Source: Litorimonas sp965205225 (GTDB taxonomy: Bacteria; Pseudomonadota; Alphaproteobacteria; Caulobacterales; Maricaulaceae). Taken from it: DNA of 64,000 nucleotides. A program made the translations under genes and the position numbers. How positions within the stretch are numbered: the first letter of the stretch is position 1; every line of letters starts with the position of its first letter. The DNA lies in NCBI GenBank assembly GCA_965205225.1, contig CBDBFZ010000003.1, positions 1,612,001 through 1,676,000 of the forward strand, given 5' to 3'. The notes beneath the pieces were generated by a model that worked only from the letters and a program-made list of their open reading frames with translations, had not been told where the DNA came from and did not search any database. Below are positions 9,419-18,015 of this stretch, one piece after another.

Positions 9419-9819
9419 AGTCGCTTCAAGCAGCGATTATGGCGAACCCACCACCTGACGGAATAATGTTTGGTTAGGTATGTTTTGGTCTTCTTGCTCC
9501 TCACTGTGTTTTTCGAGGTATTTTATGGGGCTACTGGGCCAAGGAAGGCCAATATGGTCCTCCTGGACGCGACTGTGCTGGGCTGAAAAGCGTTAAATCA
9601 AAATTCTATCCATGAGGCTTTGGCACGATATGCAGAAAGGCGTCGGTATCATGTTCGCTTTTATCAAATGATTTCACGCCTGTTCACGCCGTTCTATCAA
9701 TCGCAAAATTCCGTTTTCCCGGTCATTCGAAATAACATTTTTCATCCGGCCAGTCAGATCTGGCCAATGAACAGGGGGCTGACCCAGCTTGTGTCGGAGT
9801 CGCTGGTCGCAACCGGGGC
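9419..9819. other. Gap between tRNA-His and sufA, nothing assigned
   Basis: About 400 bp without a supportable gene. A short frame around 9470-9600 contains aromatic-rich text but has no start or family match. No T-tract terminator for the suf operon was seen downstream of sufA, although a GGCCTAGGCC palindrome lies at the sufA stop. Confidence 0.3.
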
Positions 9820-10194
9820 CTAGGCCGTAGCGGGCACAATCGTCACGCTCTCACCGCAACCACAGGCATCCGTCTGGTTCGGGTTCCTGAATATAAACTT
9901 GCTGTGCAAAAGCGTGGTCTCGTGATCAATCACGGCGCCAAGGATGAACAATACAGCCTTGGCATCGACGATGATTTTGACGCCATTATCCTCGACTACT
10001 GCGTCGAAACGCTCCGGTTCGGACACATAGTCCATCATATATTCCATGCCAGCACAGCCGCCATTCTTGACCCCAACACGAAGATAGCCCTCACCACGTT
10101 CATCCAAAATATTGTGGACCTGTTCGGCGGCGGCATCCGTCAGCGTAACGAGTTTGGGACGTGGGCGTCGAGTTTTGGTCAGGGTCTCGGTCAT
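9820..10194 (-). CDS. sufA: A-type iron-sulfur carrier SufA
   Basis: A 124-residue A-type carrier that receives Fe-S clusters from the SufBCD scaffold and passes them to apo-proteins. The three cluster-binding cysteines are present in GGCAGMEY and in the C-terminal DACGCGESV motif. The fold text LRVGVKNGGCAGMEYMMDY is typical. It is the last gene of the suf operon, and its start overlaps the sufT stop by 4 bp. Confidence 0.93.
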   Translation of the reverse strand: MTETLTKTRRPRPKLVTLTDAAAEQVHNILDERGEGYLRVGVKNGGCAGMEYMMDYVSEPERFDAVVEDNGVKIIVDAKAVLFILGAVIDHETTLLHSKFIFRNPNQTDACGCGESVTIVPATA

Positions 10195-10712
10195 AGCATG
10201 TTCAGCTCCAGGCGAGCCTCCTCACTCATCCGGTCAGGCGTCCAGGGTGGATCAAAGACCATCGAGACTTCAACGCGGCGAATGCCGTCCACGCGCTGAC
10301 AGGCTTCCTGCACCCAAATCGGCATTTCGCCCGCCACCGGGCAGCCCGGCGCCGTCAGAGTCATATCGATCAAAAGCGTTCGGTCATCTTCCAACTCGAC
10401 CTTGTAGATAAGGCCCAGCTCATAAATATCAGTCGGAATTTCAGGGTCATAGACAGACTTCAACTCGACAACGACATCATAGGTAATCCGCGCAATTTCG
10501 GCATCGGTCGGTGGGTCTAATGGCGCGTCTGAGATATCCATGACGTCGCGCGTTTCGGCAACCACGACCGATTTGTCCCGCGCAGGAACAGGCCCAGGAA
10601 CAGGCCCAGGAGCAAGCGCAGATAAGCTGTCAGTCTCTGCCGCCGCAAGGCCGGGGATCTGCGCATTGGCCAGTGCTTCCGCACGGCGTTCTCTTGCAGT
10701 TAAATCGTCCAC
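10191..10712 (-). CDS. sufT: SufT-type Fe-S maturation protein (MIP18/DUF59)
   Basis: SufT is an auxiliary factor in iron-sulfur protein maturation. The C-terminal 110 residues form the MIP18-family domain: VYDPEIPTDIYELGLIYKV, the TLTAPGCPVAGEMP motif with its conserved Cys, and VSMVFDPPWTPDRMS. The domain is preceded by about 55 residues of low-complexity linker with a GPVPGPVP repeat, encoded by 12-bp DNA repeats at about 10585-10615. The start is uncertain. I chose GTG at 10712, which has GGAAAG seven bases upstream and avoids overlapping sufS. ATG at 10541 would give only the core domain. Confidence 0.88.
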   Translation of the reverse strand: MDDLTARERRAEALANAQIPGLAAAETDSLSALAPGPVPGPVPARDKSVVVAETRDVMDISDAPLDPPTDAEIARITYDVVVELKSVYDPEIPTDIYELGLIYKVELEDDRTLLIDMTLTAPGCPVAGEMPIWVQEACQRVDGIRRVEVSMVFDPPWTPDRMSEEARLELNML

Positions 10713-10737
10713 CTGCTTTCCATATAGTACGTCTCCC

Positions 10738-11958
10738 TCATCCGAGAAAGACCACAGCCTTTTTAACCGCAGCAACGAAACGGTTGGCTTCCTCCAGCGT
10801 ATTATAGACACCAAAGCTGGCCCGTACGGTGGAATGTACACCAAAGGCGTCCATGAGCGGTTGGGTACAGTGTTGTCCGGCGCGAACGGCGACCCCGTAT
10901 TTGTCCATAATCTGCGCCACGTCATGGGCGTGAGCGCCTTCGAGATTGAAGGTCAGAACAGGACCTTTATCGGCTGTTTCGCCGAAAATTCGAACACTGT
11001 TCAGATCCCGTAATCCGTCCCGCGCCGCACGATAACAGGCCATTTCGTGCAGATGCACATCGCCCATGTCATATTGCGAATACCAGTCAATCGCCGCGCC
11101 GAGGCCAATCGCTTCCAGGATCGGCGGCGTTCCTGCCTCGAACTTGGCGGGCGCGTCCGCATAGGTGATCCGGTCCATATAGACGTCTTCGATCATCTCG
11201 CCGCCACCATTAAAGGGTTGCATGCGCTCAAAAATGTCAGTGGTCCCGTAGAGCGCACCGATGGCTGTCGGGCCGTAGAGCTTGTGTCCGGTCATGGCGA
11301 ATAAATCGACACCGAGCGCCTGCACATCGACATTGATGTGCACGGCGGCCTGAGTGCCGTCTACAATCATGACCGCGCCTGCCGCCTTGGCCCAGCGAGC
11401 GATTTCAGCAATAGGATTGATCGTACCGAGTACGTTGGACATGTGAATGATGGAAACAATTTTCGTTTTAAAACCAATAGTTTCCTGGAACATTTTCATG
11501 TCAAGTGTGCCGTCAGGCAGCACATGGATAAATTTTAGCACAGCCCCGTAGCGTTCCCGCAGAAAGTGCCACGGCACGATGTTGGAATGGTGTTCCATCT
11601 GCGTGATGACGATTTCATCACCCGGCTCAATCATATGGGCCAGACCGTAGGCGCAGAGGTTGAGCGCTTCCGTCGCGCCGCGTGTGAACACGATATTGTC
11701 AGGCGATGGAACCTTCAGGAAGGTGGCGACCCGGCTGCGCGCCGCTTCAAACGCATCTGTTGTCTCATTGACCATGGTGTGTAGCCCGCGATGCACATTG
11801 GCGAAGCTGCTGCGCATCTGCCCGGCCATGGCCTCGATGACAGCTTCTGGCTTCTGCGCGGAGGCGGCATTATCGAGATAGGCCAGCGGATAGCCGTTCA
11901 CCTCACGTGCCAGAATAGGGAACTGGCTACGGATGGCGTGGACGTCAAACGCATTCAT
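10738..11958 (-). CDS. sufS: Cysteine desulfurase SufS
   Basis: SufS is a PLP-dependent group II cysteine desulfurase that supplies sulfur for SufBCD. From ATG at 11958 it is 406 residues, the usual size. The longer reading upstream runs through other genes. Visible features are AYLDNAASAQKP, the PLP-lysine segment FAMTGHKLYGPTAIGALY, HHSNIVPW, and the active-site Cys in the short loop RAGQHCTQPLMD typical of SufS. Its start overlaps the stop of the two-helix micro-protein (ATGA). A second, IscS/NifS-like desulfurase lies at the front of the same operon. Confidence 0.95.
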   Translation of the reverse strand: MNAFDVHAIRSQFPILAREVNGYPLAYLDNAASAQKPEAVIEAMAGQMRSSFANVHRGLHTMVNETTDAFEAARSRVATFLKVPSPDNIVFTRGATEALNLCAYGLAHMIEPGDEIVITQMEHHSNIVPWHFLRERYGAVLKFIHVLPDGTLDMKMFQETIGFKTKIVSIIHMSNVLGTINPIAEIARWAKAAGAVMIVDGTQAAVHINVDVQALGVDLFAMTGHKLYGPTAIGALYGTTDIFERMQPFNGGGEMIEDVYMDRITYADAPAKFEAGTPPILEAIGLGAAIDWYSQYDMGDVHLHEMACYRAARDGLRDLNSVRIFGETADKGPVLTFNLEGAHAHDVAQIMDKYGVAVRAGQHCTQPLMDAFGVHSTVRASFGVYNTLEEANRFVAAVKKAVVFLG

Positions 11959-12125
11959 GGGGCGAGCCGCTGATAAAGATAGGCCGCAACCAGTGCGATC
12001 ACGGTGACAACTAGGATTTTGACAATCCAGCCGAGCAGCGGATCCTCCTGCTCCGTACGGCGCTGAATTTGCACCGCGATGAGCAAAAGGATCGCGGCGA
12101 CGGCAGCGGCGCTGGCCAGACTCAT
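11955..12125 (-). CDS. Two-helix membrane micro-protein in the suf operon
   Basis: A 56-residue frame fills the exact gap between sufD and sufS. It has a good Shine-Dalgarno (GGAGAG six bases before ATG 12125) and its stop overlaps the sufS start (ATGA). It predicts two membrane segments, AAAVAAILLLIAVQIQ and IVKILVVTVIALVAAYLY, joined by a short charged loop (RRTEQEDP). I do not recognise a family. The tight coupling suggests that it is truly translated and co-regulated with Fe-S assembly. Its role is unknown. Confidence 0.7.
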   Translation of the reverse strand: MSLASAAAVAAILLLIAVQIQRRTEQEDPLLGWIVKILVVTVIALVAAYLYQRLAP

Positions 12126-12127
12126 GA

Positions 12128-13138
12128 CTAGCTCTCCAGCCACGTGCGCACCAGCGCCAGCATATTTTCATCCTCACTCAGCCGGGCAGCGATGAAGGCT
12201 TCGATTAGCATGGCACGGGCCTGCCCTTCAGGAATTCCACGCTGCCGCATATAGAAGAGCGATTGCTCGTCCAGTTGGCCGATCGTATTGCCATGCGCGC
12301 ATTCGACGTCATCCGCATAGATTTCCAGCTCTGGCTTGGCGTTGATCCTGGCTTTGTCGGACAACATCAGCGCGTCATGCCGCATTCCTGCGTCCGTCTG
12401 CTGTGCCAGGCGGCGAACGTGAAACTTGCCCTGAAACACGCCGCGCGATTTGTTCGTGACCACACCGGCCACCGTGTCACGAACCGTTGATCCCGGCACG
12501 GCGAAATCGACATAGTTGGTGATGTCGGCGTGGCGATTGCCGTCCAGCAGATAGGCTCCCGACATCTCGACTTCGACGGCGCCCATACAGGTTAAACGTG
12601 TCTCGAACCGCGTAAACGCTCCACCAAAGGTCAGCAGCGTCTGGCTGAAGCGTGCGTCGTCCCAGAGCGTCACATGCGCCCGGGCATAGCGAACGACGTC
12701 TGCGTCATCCTGCGAGATAAGGGTTCGTGTCAGCGATCCGCCCTCGCCGACCACGTAGCGCAGGTCGAGATTGACGAAGCCAGCCTCGCTTTCATGATGT
12801 TCGACAACGGACAGTGACGCGCCCTTGCCGACTTGAATCACGATCTGGGCGTTGCCCTGACGCAAGTCGCGCAGGACCAGAGGTTGATCGAACTTCGCCC
12901 CATCCGGCACTGTGATTTTTGTGGTGCCATTCGACAGGATCGACGCCATTTTAGTCATCGGGTCAGATCCTTCTGCGGGAGAGGCCTCAGCAATCTCAAG
13001 CCCGTCGAGGCTTGATAGACCAGGACGCAGCGGACCGGATAAGCCCTCAGGTTCACGCGCTTCGACGGTGGATTTCAGATCTGACCATTTCCACGCTTCC
13101 AGACCGCGGTGCGGCAGATGGGCAATGACATCATACAT
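12128..13138 (-). CDS. sufD: Fe-S scaffold component SufD
   Basis: SufD pairs with SufB and the SufC ATPase to form the SufBC2D scaffold on which clusters are built. The protein has the beta-helix core text and the conserved C-terminal block ECAHGNTIGQLDEQSLFYMR, followed by RGIPEGQARAMLIEAF. Two start codons are possible. I chose ATG at 13138, which has GAGGG about ten bases upstream and overlaps the sufC stop by 8 bp. ATG at 13147 would have its ribosome site too close. The downstream micro-protein starts 2 bp past the sufD stop. Confidence 0.93.
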   Translation of the reverse strand: MYDVIAHLPHRGLEAWKWSDLKSTVEAREPEGLSGPLRPGLSSLDGLEIAEASPAEGSDPMTKMASILSNGTTKITVPDGAKFDQPLVLRDLRQGNAQIVIQVGKGASLSVVEHHESEAGFVNLDLRYVVGEGGSLTRTLISQDDADVVRYARAHVTLWDDARFSQTLLTFGGAFTRFETRLTCMGAVEVEMSGAYLLDGNRHADITNYVDFAVPGSTVRDTVAGVVTNKSRGVFQGKFHVRRLAQQTDAGMRHDALMLSDKARINAKPELEIYADDVECAHGNTIGQLDEQSLFYMRQRGIPEGQARAMLIEAFIAARLSEDENMLALVRTWLES

Positions 13139-13889
13139 AAGCGTCATAGCCCTCTTTTTCGAGGGTTTTGGCGAAACCCGCCTCGCCGCTGGCCGCAATC
13201 TTGCCGCCCGCTAATACGTGCACCTGATCCGGGACAATATAGTCCAGTAGGCGTTGATAGTGGGTGATGATGAGCATGCCGCGATCCGGTGACCGCAGCG
13301 CATTCACACCATCAGCGACAATGCGCAACGCATCGACGTCCAATCCAGAATCTGTTTCATCCATCACGAGAAAGCGCGGCTCGAGCATCATCATCTGAAA
13401 GATTTCCATCCGCTTCTTCTCACCGCCGGAAAAGCCGACATTGAGCGGGCGGCGGAGCATCTCCGACGCGATCTTGAGAGACTTGGCGACATCGCGCGCG
13501 CGTTTCATGAAGTCCGGCGCGCTGATCTCATCTTCACCGCGCGTCTTGCGCTGCGCGTTCATGGCTGTGCGTAGAAAGGTCAGTGTCGGCACACCGGGGA
13601 TTTCCAGTGGATATTGAAACGACAGGAACAAGCCCGCAGCGGCCCGCTCTTCCGGTTCCATCTCCAGCAAGTCCATGGATGTGCCATCGGGGCCATACAA
13701 GGTCACGGAGCCGTCCGTCACATCATAGCCGTCACGCCCGGTCAGCACATAGGACAGGGTCGATTTCCCGGCCCCATTAGGCCCCATAATCGCATGCACT
13801 TCACCCGCCGGGACGGACAGCGACAGGTCGTGAAGAATGGTCTTGTTCCCGTCATCGACGATCACTGTGAGGTTCGTTATTTCAAGCAT
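13131..13889 (-). CDS. sufC: Fe-S assembly ATPase SufC
   Basis: SufC is the ABC-type ATPase that drives cluster assembly with SufB and SufD. It is 252 residues from ATG 13889, the usual length for the family. The Walker A is GPNGAGKST, the signature is FSGGEKKRMEI, and Walker B is RFLVMDETDSGLDVDAL, which has the DETDSGLD form characteristic of SufC, with the H-loop in IITHYQRLL. It has no membrane partner, consistent with a soluble scaffold ATPase. Confidence 0.97.
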   Translation of the reverse strand: MLEITNLTVIVDDGNKTILHDLSLSVPAGEVHAIMGPNGAGKSTLSYVLTGRDGYDVTDGSVTLYGPDGTSMDLLEMEPEERAAAGLFLSFQYPLEIPGVPTLTFLRTAMNAQRKTRGEDEISAPDFMKRARDVAKSLKIASEMLRRPLNVGFSGGEKKRMEIFQMMMLEPRFLVMDETDSGLDVDALRIVADGVNALRSPDRGMLIITHYQRLLDYIVPDQVHVLAGGKIAASGEAGFAKTLEKEGYDAYV

Positions 13890-13908
13890 TATTGTCTTTC
13901 TCATCCAA

Positions 13909-14358
13909 TCACACCCACGCCCCGACAGGCGCGTCATATTTTGCGTCCACGACGGTTTCTCCGCTATTCTTGGTCCCGACAGGTTCAATCAGGAAAATCC
14001 AGCATTCCTCTTCCGCACGCGGGCGGTGACGGGTGCCTTTAGGGACGACGATGCATTCACCCTCGCCGACCACGACTGAGTAGAAATCTTTAGGTTCAGT
14101 TCCATCCGAAATCGCTGGTGATTCCGGTACCTCACTCTTCTCCGTTCCCCAGACAGAGCGTGGACGCTCCACGTCCAACGTGAAGACGCCCTTCCAGCAG
14201 AAGAACATTTCGTCCTCATTCGGATGGGCGTGCCAGGGATAGTCGCCCTTAATCTTGGCGAGCTGGAACGTCTGGCCGTTCAGTTCCGCGACCGTTTTCG
14301 GACGGAAATGTTCGGTAACCAGATCGAACTTCTCGGATATGTTGATTGTCTGGATCAT
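13909..14358 (-). CDS. Cupin-domain protein in the suf operon
   Basis: A 149-residue single-cupin protein with a strong ribosome site (GAGGAGAGATA before ATG 14358). The metal-binding cupin motif is visible as HAHPNEDEMFFCWKG, followed by the second motif GECIVVPKGTRHRPRAEE. Substrate and reaction are unknown. It lies between sufC and a RidA-family gene with short gaps (52 bp or less), so it is probably transcribed with suf. A role in handling reactive amino-acid intermediates alongside RidA is only a guess. Confidence 0.8.
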   Translation of the reverse strand: MIQTINISEKFDLVTEHFRPKTVAELNGQTFQLAKIKGDYPWHAHPNEDEMFFCWKGVFTLDVERPRSVWGTEKSEVPESPAISDGTEPKDFYSVVVGEGECIVVPKGTRHRPRAEEECWIFLIEPVGTKNSGETVVDAKYDAPVGAWV

Positions 14359-14410
14359 TATCTCTCCTCTCGTCATTATCGGGCTTGTCCCGGCAATGAC
14401 GAATTGGGTC

Positions 14411-14827
14411 TTATCCCTTGTAAGCCGTGACTTCGATTTCCACTTTCATTCGTTCGTCCACTAGATCGGCGATGATCATCGTCGCGGCGGGCAGGATGTT
14501 GCCGTAATGCTGGCGGATGACCGGTAGAACCGCGTTCATATACGCGCGGTCGGTTAGCGTATATTGAACTCGGATCGTATGCCCGAGTTCAAATCCGCCC
14601 GTCTTGAGCGCTGCCTGAATATTCGCAAACGTGTTCATCGCCTGCTGCGCCGGATCTTCGGGCAGATCGCCGGTCGAATAATCATAACCGACCGTACCGG
14701 ACACGAAACACCAATCACCCTGCACGACAGCCCGACTCATGCTGTAAGTCTTCTCACCCTCGCTCAGCGTGATGAGTTGACGCCGTGGTTTCAGCGTAGG
14801 CTTTGGTTTGGATTTGACTTTGGTCAT
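14411..14827 (-). CDS. RidA/YjgF-family protein
   Basis: A 138-residue member of the Rid superfamily (trimeric enamine/imine deaminases). Core text includes VQGDWCFVSGTVGYD, PAQQAMNTFANIQAAL, and the end TMIIADLVDERMKVEIEVTAYKG. A Lys/Arg-rich N-terminal tail of about 15 residues precedes the domain. The canonical RidA Arg in the CVEAR-type motif is not obvious here (VDERMKVEIEVTA), so it may belong to another Rid subgroup. Rid proteins protect PLP enzymes from 2-aminoacrylate, which would make sense next to two PLP desulfurases, but this is inference. Confidence 0.82.
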   Translation of the reverse strand: MTKVKSKPKPTLKPRRQLITLSEGEKTYSMSRAVVQGDWCFVSGTVGYDYSTGDLPEDPAQQAMNTFANIQAALKTGGFELGHTIRVQYTLTDRAYMNAVLPVIRQHYGNILPAATMIIADLVDERMKVEIEVTAYKG

Positions 14828-14837
14828 AATTCTGATC

Positions 14838-15392
14838 CTAAGAACAGAGTTCCGTTGTCCAGTCCTTAGTTGTATCATCACGGCGGCACTGGATGCGCGT
14901 TCCAAAATCGACCAGCGCGTCATCTGCGAAACGGGCGAAGGGTTCCTCGGCAGCAAGCGAGGCGTCTTTCAGACCGCTGCGGTGGATAACGAAAATCACA
15001 TCCCCGTGTACATTGCACTCGGTCGCACTGACTTTGGACCCGGACCGAGCTTCGGAGTTATAGTAGAGAAGTAATTCGTCTTTCACGGCATAGCGCGACA
15101 TACCGACCTCAATCGGAACGAAGCAGGCCATTTCGCGCGAGTAATCGCCCGGGTTCAAAGCCGGAAATCTTGTCGGCATGACCGATGTTTCGGGCACGAC
15201 CGGCGCAACCATGTCGCGGACAATCTGTTCTTCAGGATCAAGCGGCTCCATGACCTCAGTGACTGCCGTATCACTCGGCATAAAGTCCGTCTCAGCAAAC
15301 CAAATTTTCACAGTAATCATGGCCGCAATCACGCCGAGGCCGACGACACCGATGATCCAGATCAGTCTTTTTCGGCTGCGCGACTCAGGCAT
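14838..15392 (-). CDS. Single-pass membrane protein of unknown function, coupled to sufB
   Basis: This 184-residue protein has a short basic cytoplasmic end, one membrane span (LIWIIGVVGLGVIAAMITV) and a periplasmic domain. The domain has three cysteines (REMACFVP, SATECNVHGD, TRIQCRRDD) that could form disulfides. I do not recognise a family. The ATG at 15392 overlaps the sufB stop as TGATG, so translation is probably coupled. An in-frame TTG three bases earlier is a less likely start. Why an exported domain is built into the suf operon is unclear. Confidence 0.75.
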   Translation of the reverse strand: MPESRSRKRLIWIIGVVGLGVIAAMITVKIWFAETDFMPSDTAVTEVMEPLDPEEQIVRDMVAPVVPETSVMPTRFPALNPGDYSREMACFVPIEVGMSRYAVKDELLLYYNSEARSGSKVSATECNVHGDVIFVIHRSGLKDASLAAEEPFARFADDALVDFGTRIQCRRDDTTKDWTTELCS

Positions 15393-16888
15393 CAACCGAC
15401 GCTTCCTTCGAGCGAGATCGCGACCAGTTTCTGCGCTTCAACCGCAAATTCCATCGGTAGTTTCTGGAGCACATCCCGACAGAAACCGTTGACTAATAGA
15501 GCTACCGCATCCTCCTCGGACAGGCCGCGCTGACGGCAGTAGAACAGCTGATCATCGGAAAGTTTGGAGGTCGTCGCTTCATGCTCGAATTGCGCGGTCC
15601 GTGTCCCGGATTCGATATAAGGCACGGTGTGGGCGCCGCACTGATCTCCGATTAACAGGCTGTCGCACTGGGTGAAGTTCCGCGATCTTGTCGCTTTGCG
15701 GTGAGCCGACACAAGACCCCGATAGGTCGAATTGGACTGACCCGCGCTGATTCCCTTGGAAATCACCCGCGATTTCGTATCCTTGCCCAGATGAATCATC
15801 TTGGTGCCAGTGTCGGCTTGCTGATGACCATTGGTGATGGCGATGGAATAGAACTCGCCCTGGCTATGATCGCCGCGCAGGATGCAGCTCGGATATTTCC
15901 ACGTCACGGCAGAGCCGGTTTCAACCTGTGTCCAACTGACTTCGGAGTTCGTTCCGCGGCAATCGGCGCGCTTGGTCACGAAATTATAGACCCCGCCATT
16001 GCCGTCCTTATCGCCCGGCCACCAGTTCTGCACCGTGGAGTATTTCACTTCAGCATCTTTCAGCACGACAATCTCGACAATTGCGGCGTGAAGCTGGTTC
16101 TCATCGCGCATCGGGGCCGTGCAACCTTCCAGATAGGAGACGTAGCTGCCCTCATCTGCAATAATCAGTGTGCGTTCAAACTGACCCGTGCCTTGCGCAT
16201 TCATGCGAAAATAGGTCGACAGTTCCATCGGGCATCGCACACCGGGCGGGATGTAAACAAATGAGCCATCTGAAAAGACGGCATTATTGAGCGTCGCATA
16301 GTAATTGTCTGCCACAGGCACAACCGAGCCCATATATTTGCGAACCAGTTCGGGATGGTCTTTCACCGCTTCGCTGAAGGAACAGAAGATAACGCCGTGC
16401 TTGGCGAGTTCTTTCTTGAACGTCGTGACCACAGACACAGAGTCGAACACAGCGTCCACCGCCACTTTCGGCGCACCTTTGACGCCCGCCAGAACCTCTT
16501 GTTCTTTCAGAGAGATACCGAGTTTATTATAGACTTCGAGGATTTCCGGATCGACTTCGTCCAGCGATTCCAACTCTTTCTTTTTCACTGGCGATGCGTA
16601 GTAATACATGTCCTGAAAATCGATATCAGGATAGTCCACCATCGCCCATGTCGGCTCTTCCAAGGTCAACCAGCGCCGATAGGCTTCCAATCGCCATTCC
16701 AGAAGCCATTCCGGCTCATCCTTCTTGGTGGAAATGAAACGAACAATATCCTCATTCAGCCCTTTGGGCGCAAACTCTTGCTCGATATCGGAATCAAAGC
16801 CGTATTTGTATTTGTCCGCTTCGAGCGCACGCACGCCCTCCACGGTTTCGGCTTCGATGCCATCTTTGACATTTAAATCATTCATCAT
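15392..16888 (-). CDS. sufB: Fe-S scaffold component SufB
   Basis: SufB is the main scaffold subunit of SufBC2D. The 498-residue protein carries the family text KYKYGFDSDIEQEFAPKGL near the start, PPGVRCPMELSTYFRMN, YLEGCTAPMRDENQLHAA, NFVTKRADCRGTNSEVSWTQ and the C-terminal DQLFYCRQRGLSEEDAVALL. Conserved Cys and Glu residues expected for cluster assembly are in place. Two adjacent ATGs (16888 and 16885) overlap the stop of the upstream desulfurase gene, and either could be used. Confidence 0.97.
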   Translation of the reverse strand: MMNDLNVKDGIEAETVEGVRALEADKYKYGFDSDIEQEFAPKGLNEDIVRFISTKKDEPEWLLEWRLEAYRRWLTLEEPTWAMVDYPDIDFQDMYYYASPVKKKELESLDEVDPEILEVYNKLGISLKEQEVLAGVKGAPKVAVDAVFDSVSVVTTFKKELAKHGVIFCSFSEAVKDHPELVRKYMGSVVPVADNYYATLNNAVFSDGSFVYIPPGVRCPMELSTYFRMNAQGTGQFERTLIIADEGSYVSYLEGCTAPMRDENQLHAAIVEIVVLKDAEVKYSTVQNWWPGDKDGNGGVYNFVTKRADCRGTNSEVSWTQVETGSAVTWKYPSCILRGDHSQGEFYSIAITNGHQQADTGTKMIHLGKDTKSRVISKGISAGQSNSTYRGLVSAHRKATRSRNFTQCDSLLIGDQCGAHTVPYIESGTRTAQFEHEATTSKLSDDQLFYCRQRGLSEEDAVALLVNGFCRDVLQKLPMEFAVEAQKLVAISLEGSVG

Positions 16889-18015
16889 GCGGCCTTTTGA
16901 GCCTTATACAGGTTTGACCACGCCTCTGAAAACGCTTGCACGTCATCCATTGTGTTGCCGGGACCAAAGCTGACCCGGATCGCGCCGGACAGCACATCTC
17001 CTATGCGGCCCATAGCGAAAAGAGCGCGGCTTTCTCCGACCTTTCCGCTGGAACAGGCCGTGCCAGTGCTAACGCTGAGCCCGGCCAAGTCTAACGCCAT
17101 CATCGCCGTCATCGCGCGCAGGCCCGGCGCAGAGAAAAATAATGTATTGGGCAAGCGGTTTTCACCCTCACCAAAGATGACTGTGGCTGGGTCAACCGCA
17201 TGGAGCTCTGCCGCCAGCGCATCACGCAATTCAGATAAACCTCTGAAACGATTATCGAGTTCGCGGACAGCCGCGCCAAATCCCGCAATTCCCGGAACAT
17301 TCAATGTGCCAGCCCGGCGGCGGCGTTCCTGCCCCCCGCCGCGTATTAACGGAGTGAATGGAGCCTCGGGCGAGACATAGAGTGCCCCGACGCCCTGCGG
17401 CCCGCCAATTTTGTGCGCAGAGACCGCCACATAGTCAGCCGGGTAGCTCATGGAATATTTACCCAGCACCTGAACCGCATCGATCAGAACCAGCCCGCCC
17501 GCATCCTGCACAAGGTCAATGGCGCGGTCCGTATCCTGAATGACGCCCGTTTCGCTATTGGCCGCAACCAGAGATAAGAAAGGTCGCCCATCAACCGCGT
17601 CCCAGTCAGAAAGAATCGCGGCGAGCGCTTCCATATCCGTCTGCCCTGACGAGGTGGCGGGCAATAAAGTGACGCGAGACCCGCTGACTTCGGCGGCCAT
17701 GATGGTCGCGGGGTGATCGAGCGAGGAGACGAGCAGATGTTTGCATCCGCTCTCCACGGCTGAGTGGATCGCCGTGTTCAGAGATTCCGTACCAGAGCCA
17801 GTAAAGATGACGTCCTGCGCGCATTGACCCATGGCCATGCCGACAGCCTCACGCGCTTCCGCGACGAGACTGGTTGTAGTACGGCCATGCGCGTGCTGCG
17901 AAGACGCATTACCAACAACCGTCATAGCGTGAGCGACGGCATCAATAACAGACTGCGGTGCCGGGCTGGTCGCGTTATGATCGAGATACACACTTATTTG
18001 ATTTTTGCGGCTCAT
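16885..18015 (-). CDS. Group I cysteine desulfurase (IscS/NifS-like)
   Basis: A PLP-dependent cysteine desulfurase of 376 residues. Group I features are VYLDHNATSPAP at the N-terminus, the PLP lysine in SAHKIGGPQGVGALY, and the catalytic Cys on the long loop STGTACSSGKVGESRAL. It is the first enzyme gene after iscR, with ATGA overlap at both ends. The operon therefore carries two desulfurases, this one and SufS. This arrangement is common in alphaproteobacterial suf operons. Confidence 0.93.
   Translation of the reverse strand: MSRKNQISVYLDHNATSPAPQSVIDAVAHAMTVVGNASSQHAHGRTTTSLVAEAREAVGMAMGQCAQDVIFTGSGTESLNTAIHSAVESGCKHLLVSSLDHPATIMAAEVSGSRVTLLPATSSGQTDMEALAAILSDWDAVDGRPFLSLVAANSETGVIQDTDRAIDLVQDAGGLVLIDAVQVLGKYSMSYPADYVAVSAHKIGGPQGVGALYVSPEAPFTPLIRGGGQERRRRAGTLNVPGIAGFGAAVRELDNRFRGLSELRDALAAELHAVDPATVIFGEGENRLPNTLFFSAPGLRAMTAMMALDLAGLSVSTGTACSSGKVGESRALFAMGRIGDVLSGAIRVSFGPGNTMDDVQAFSEAWSNLYKAQKAA

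Noticed and set aside
9460..9610. Short aromatic-rich frame that resembles an FtsB-type start
   Set aside because: No continuous frame, no coiled-coil segment and no conserved neighbours.
10585..10620. 12-bp tandem repeat in sufT
   Set aside because: It encodes a Gly-Pro-Val-Pro linker repeat. This is ordinary low-complexity spacer and not a separate element.
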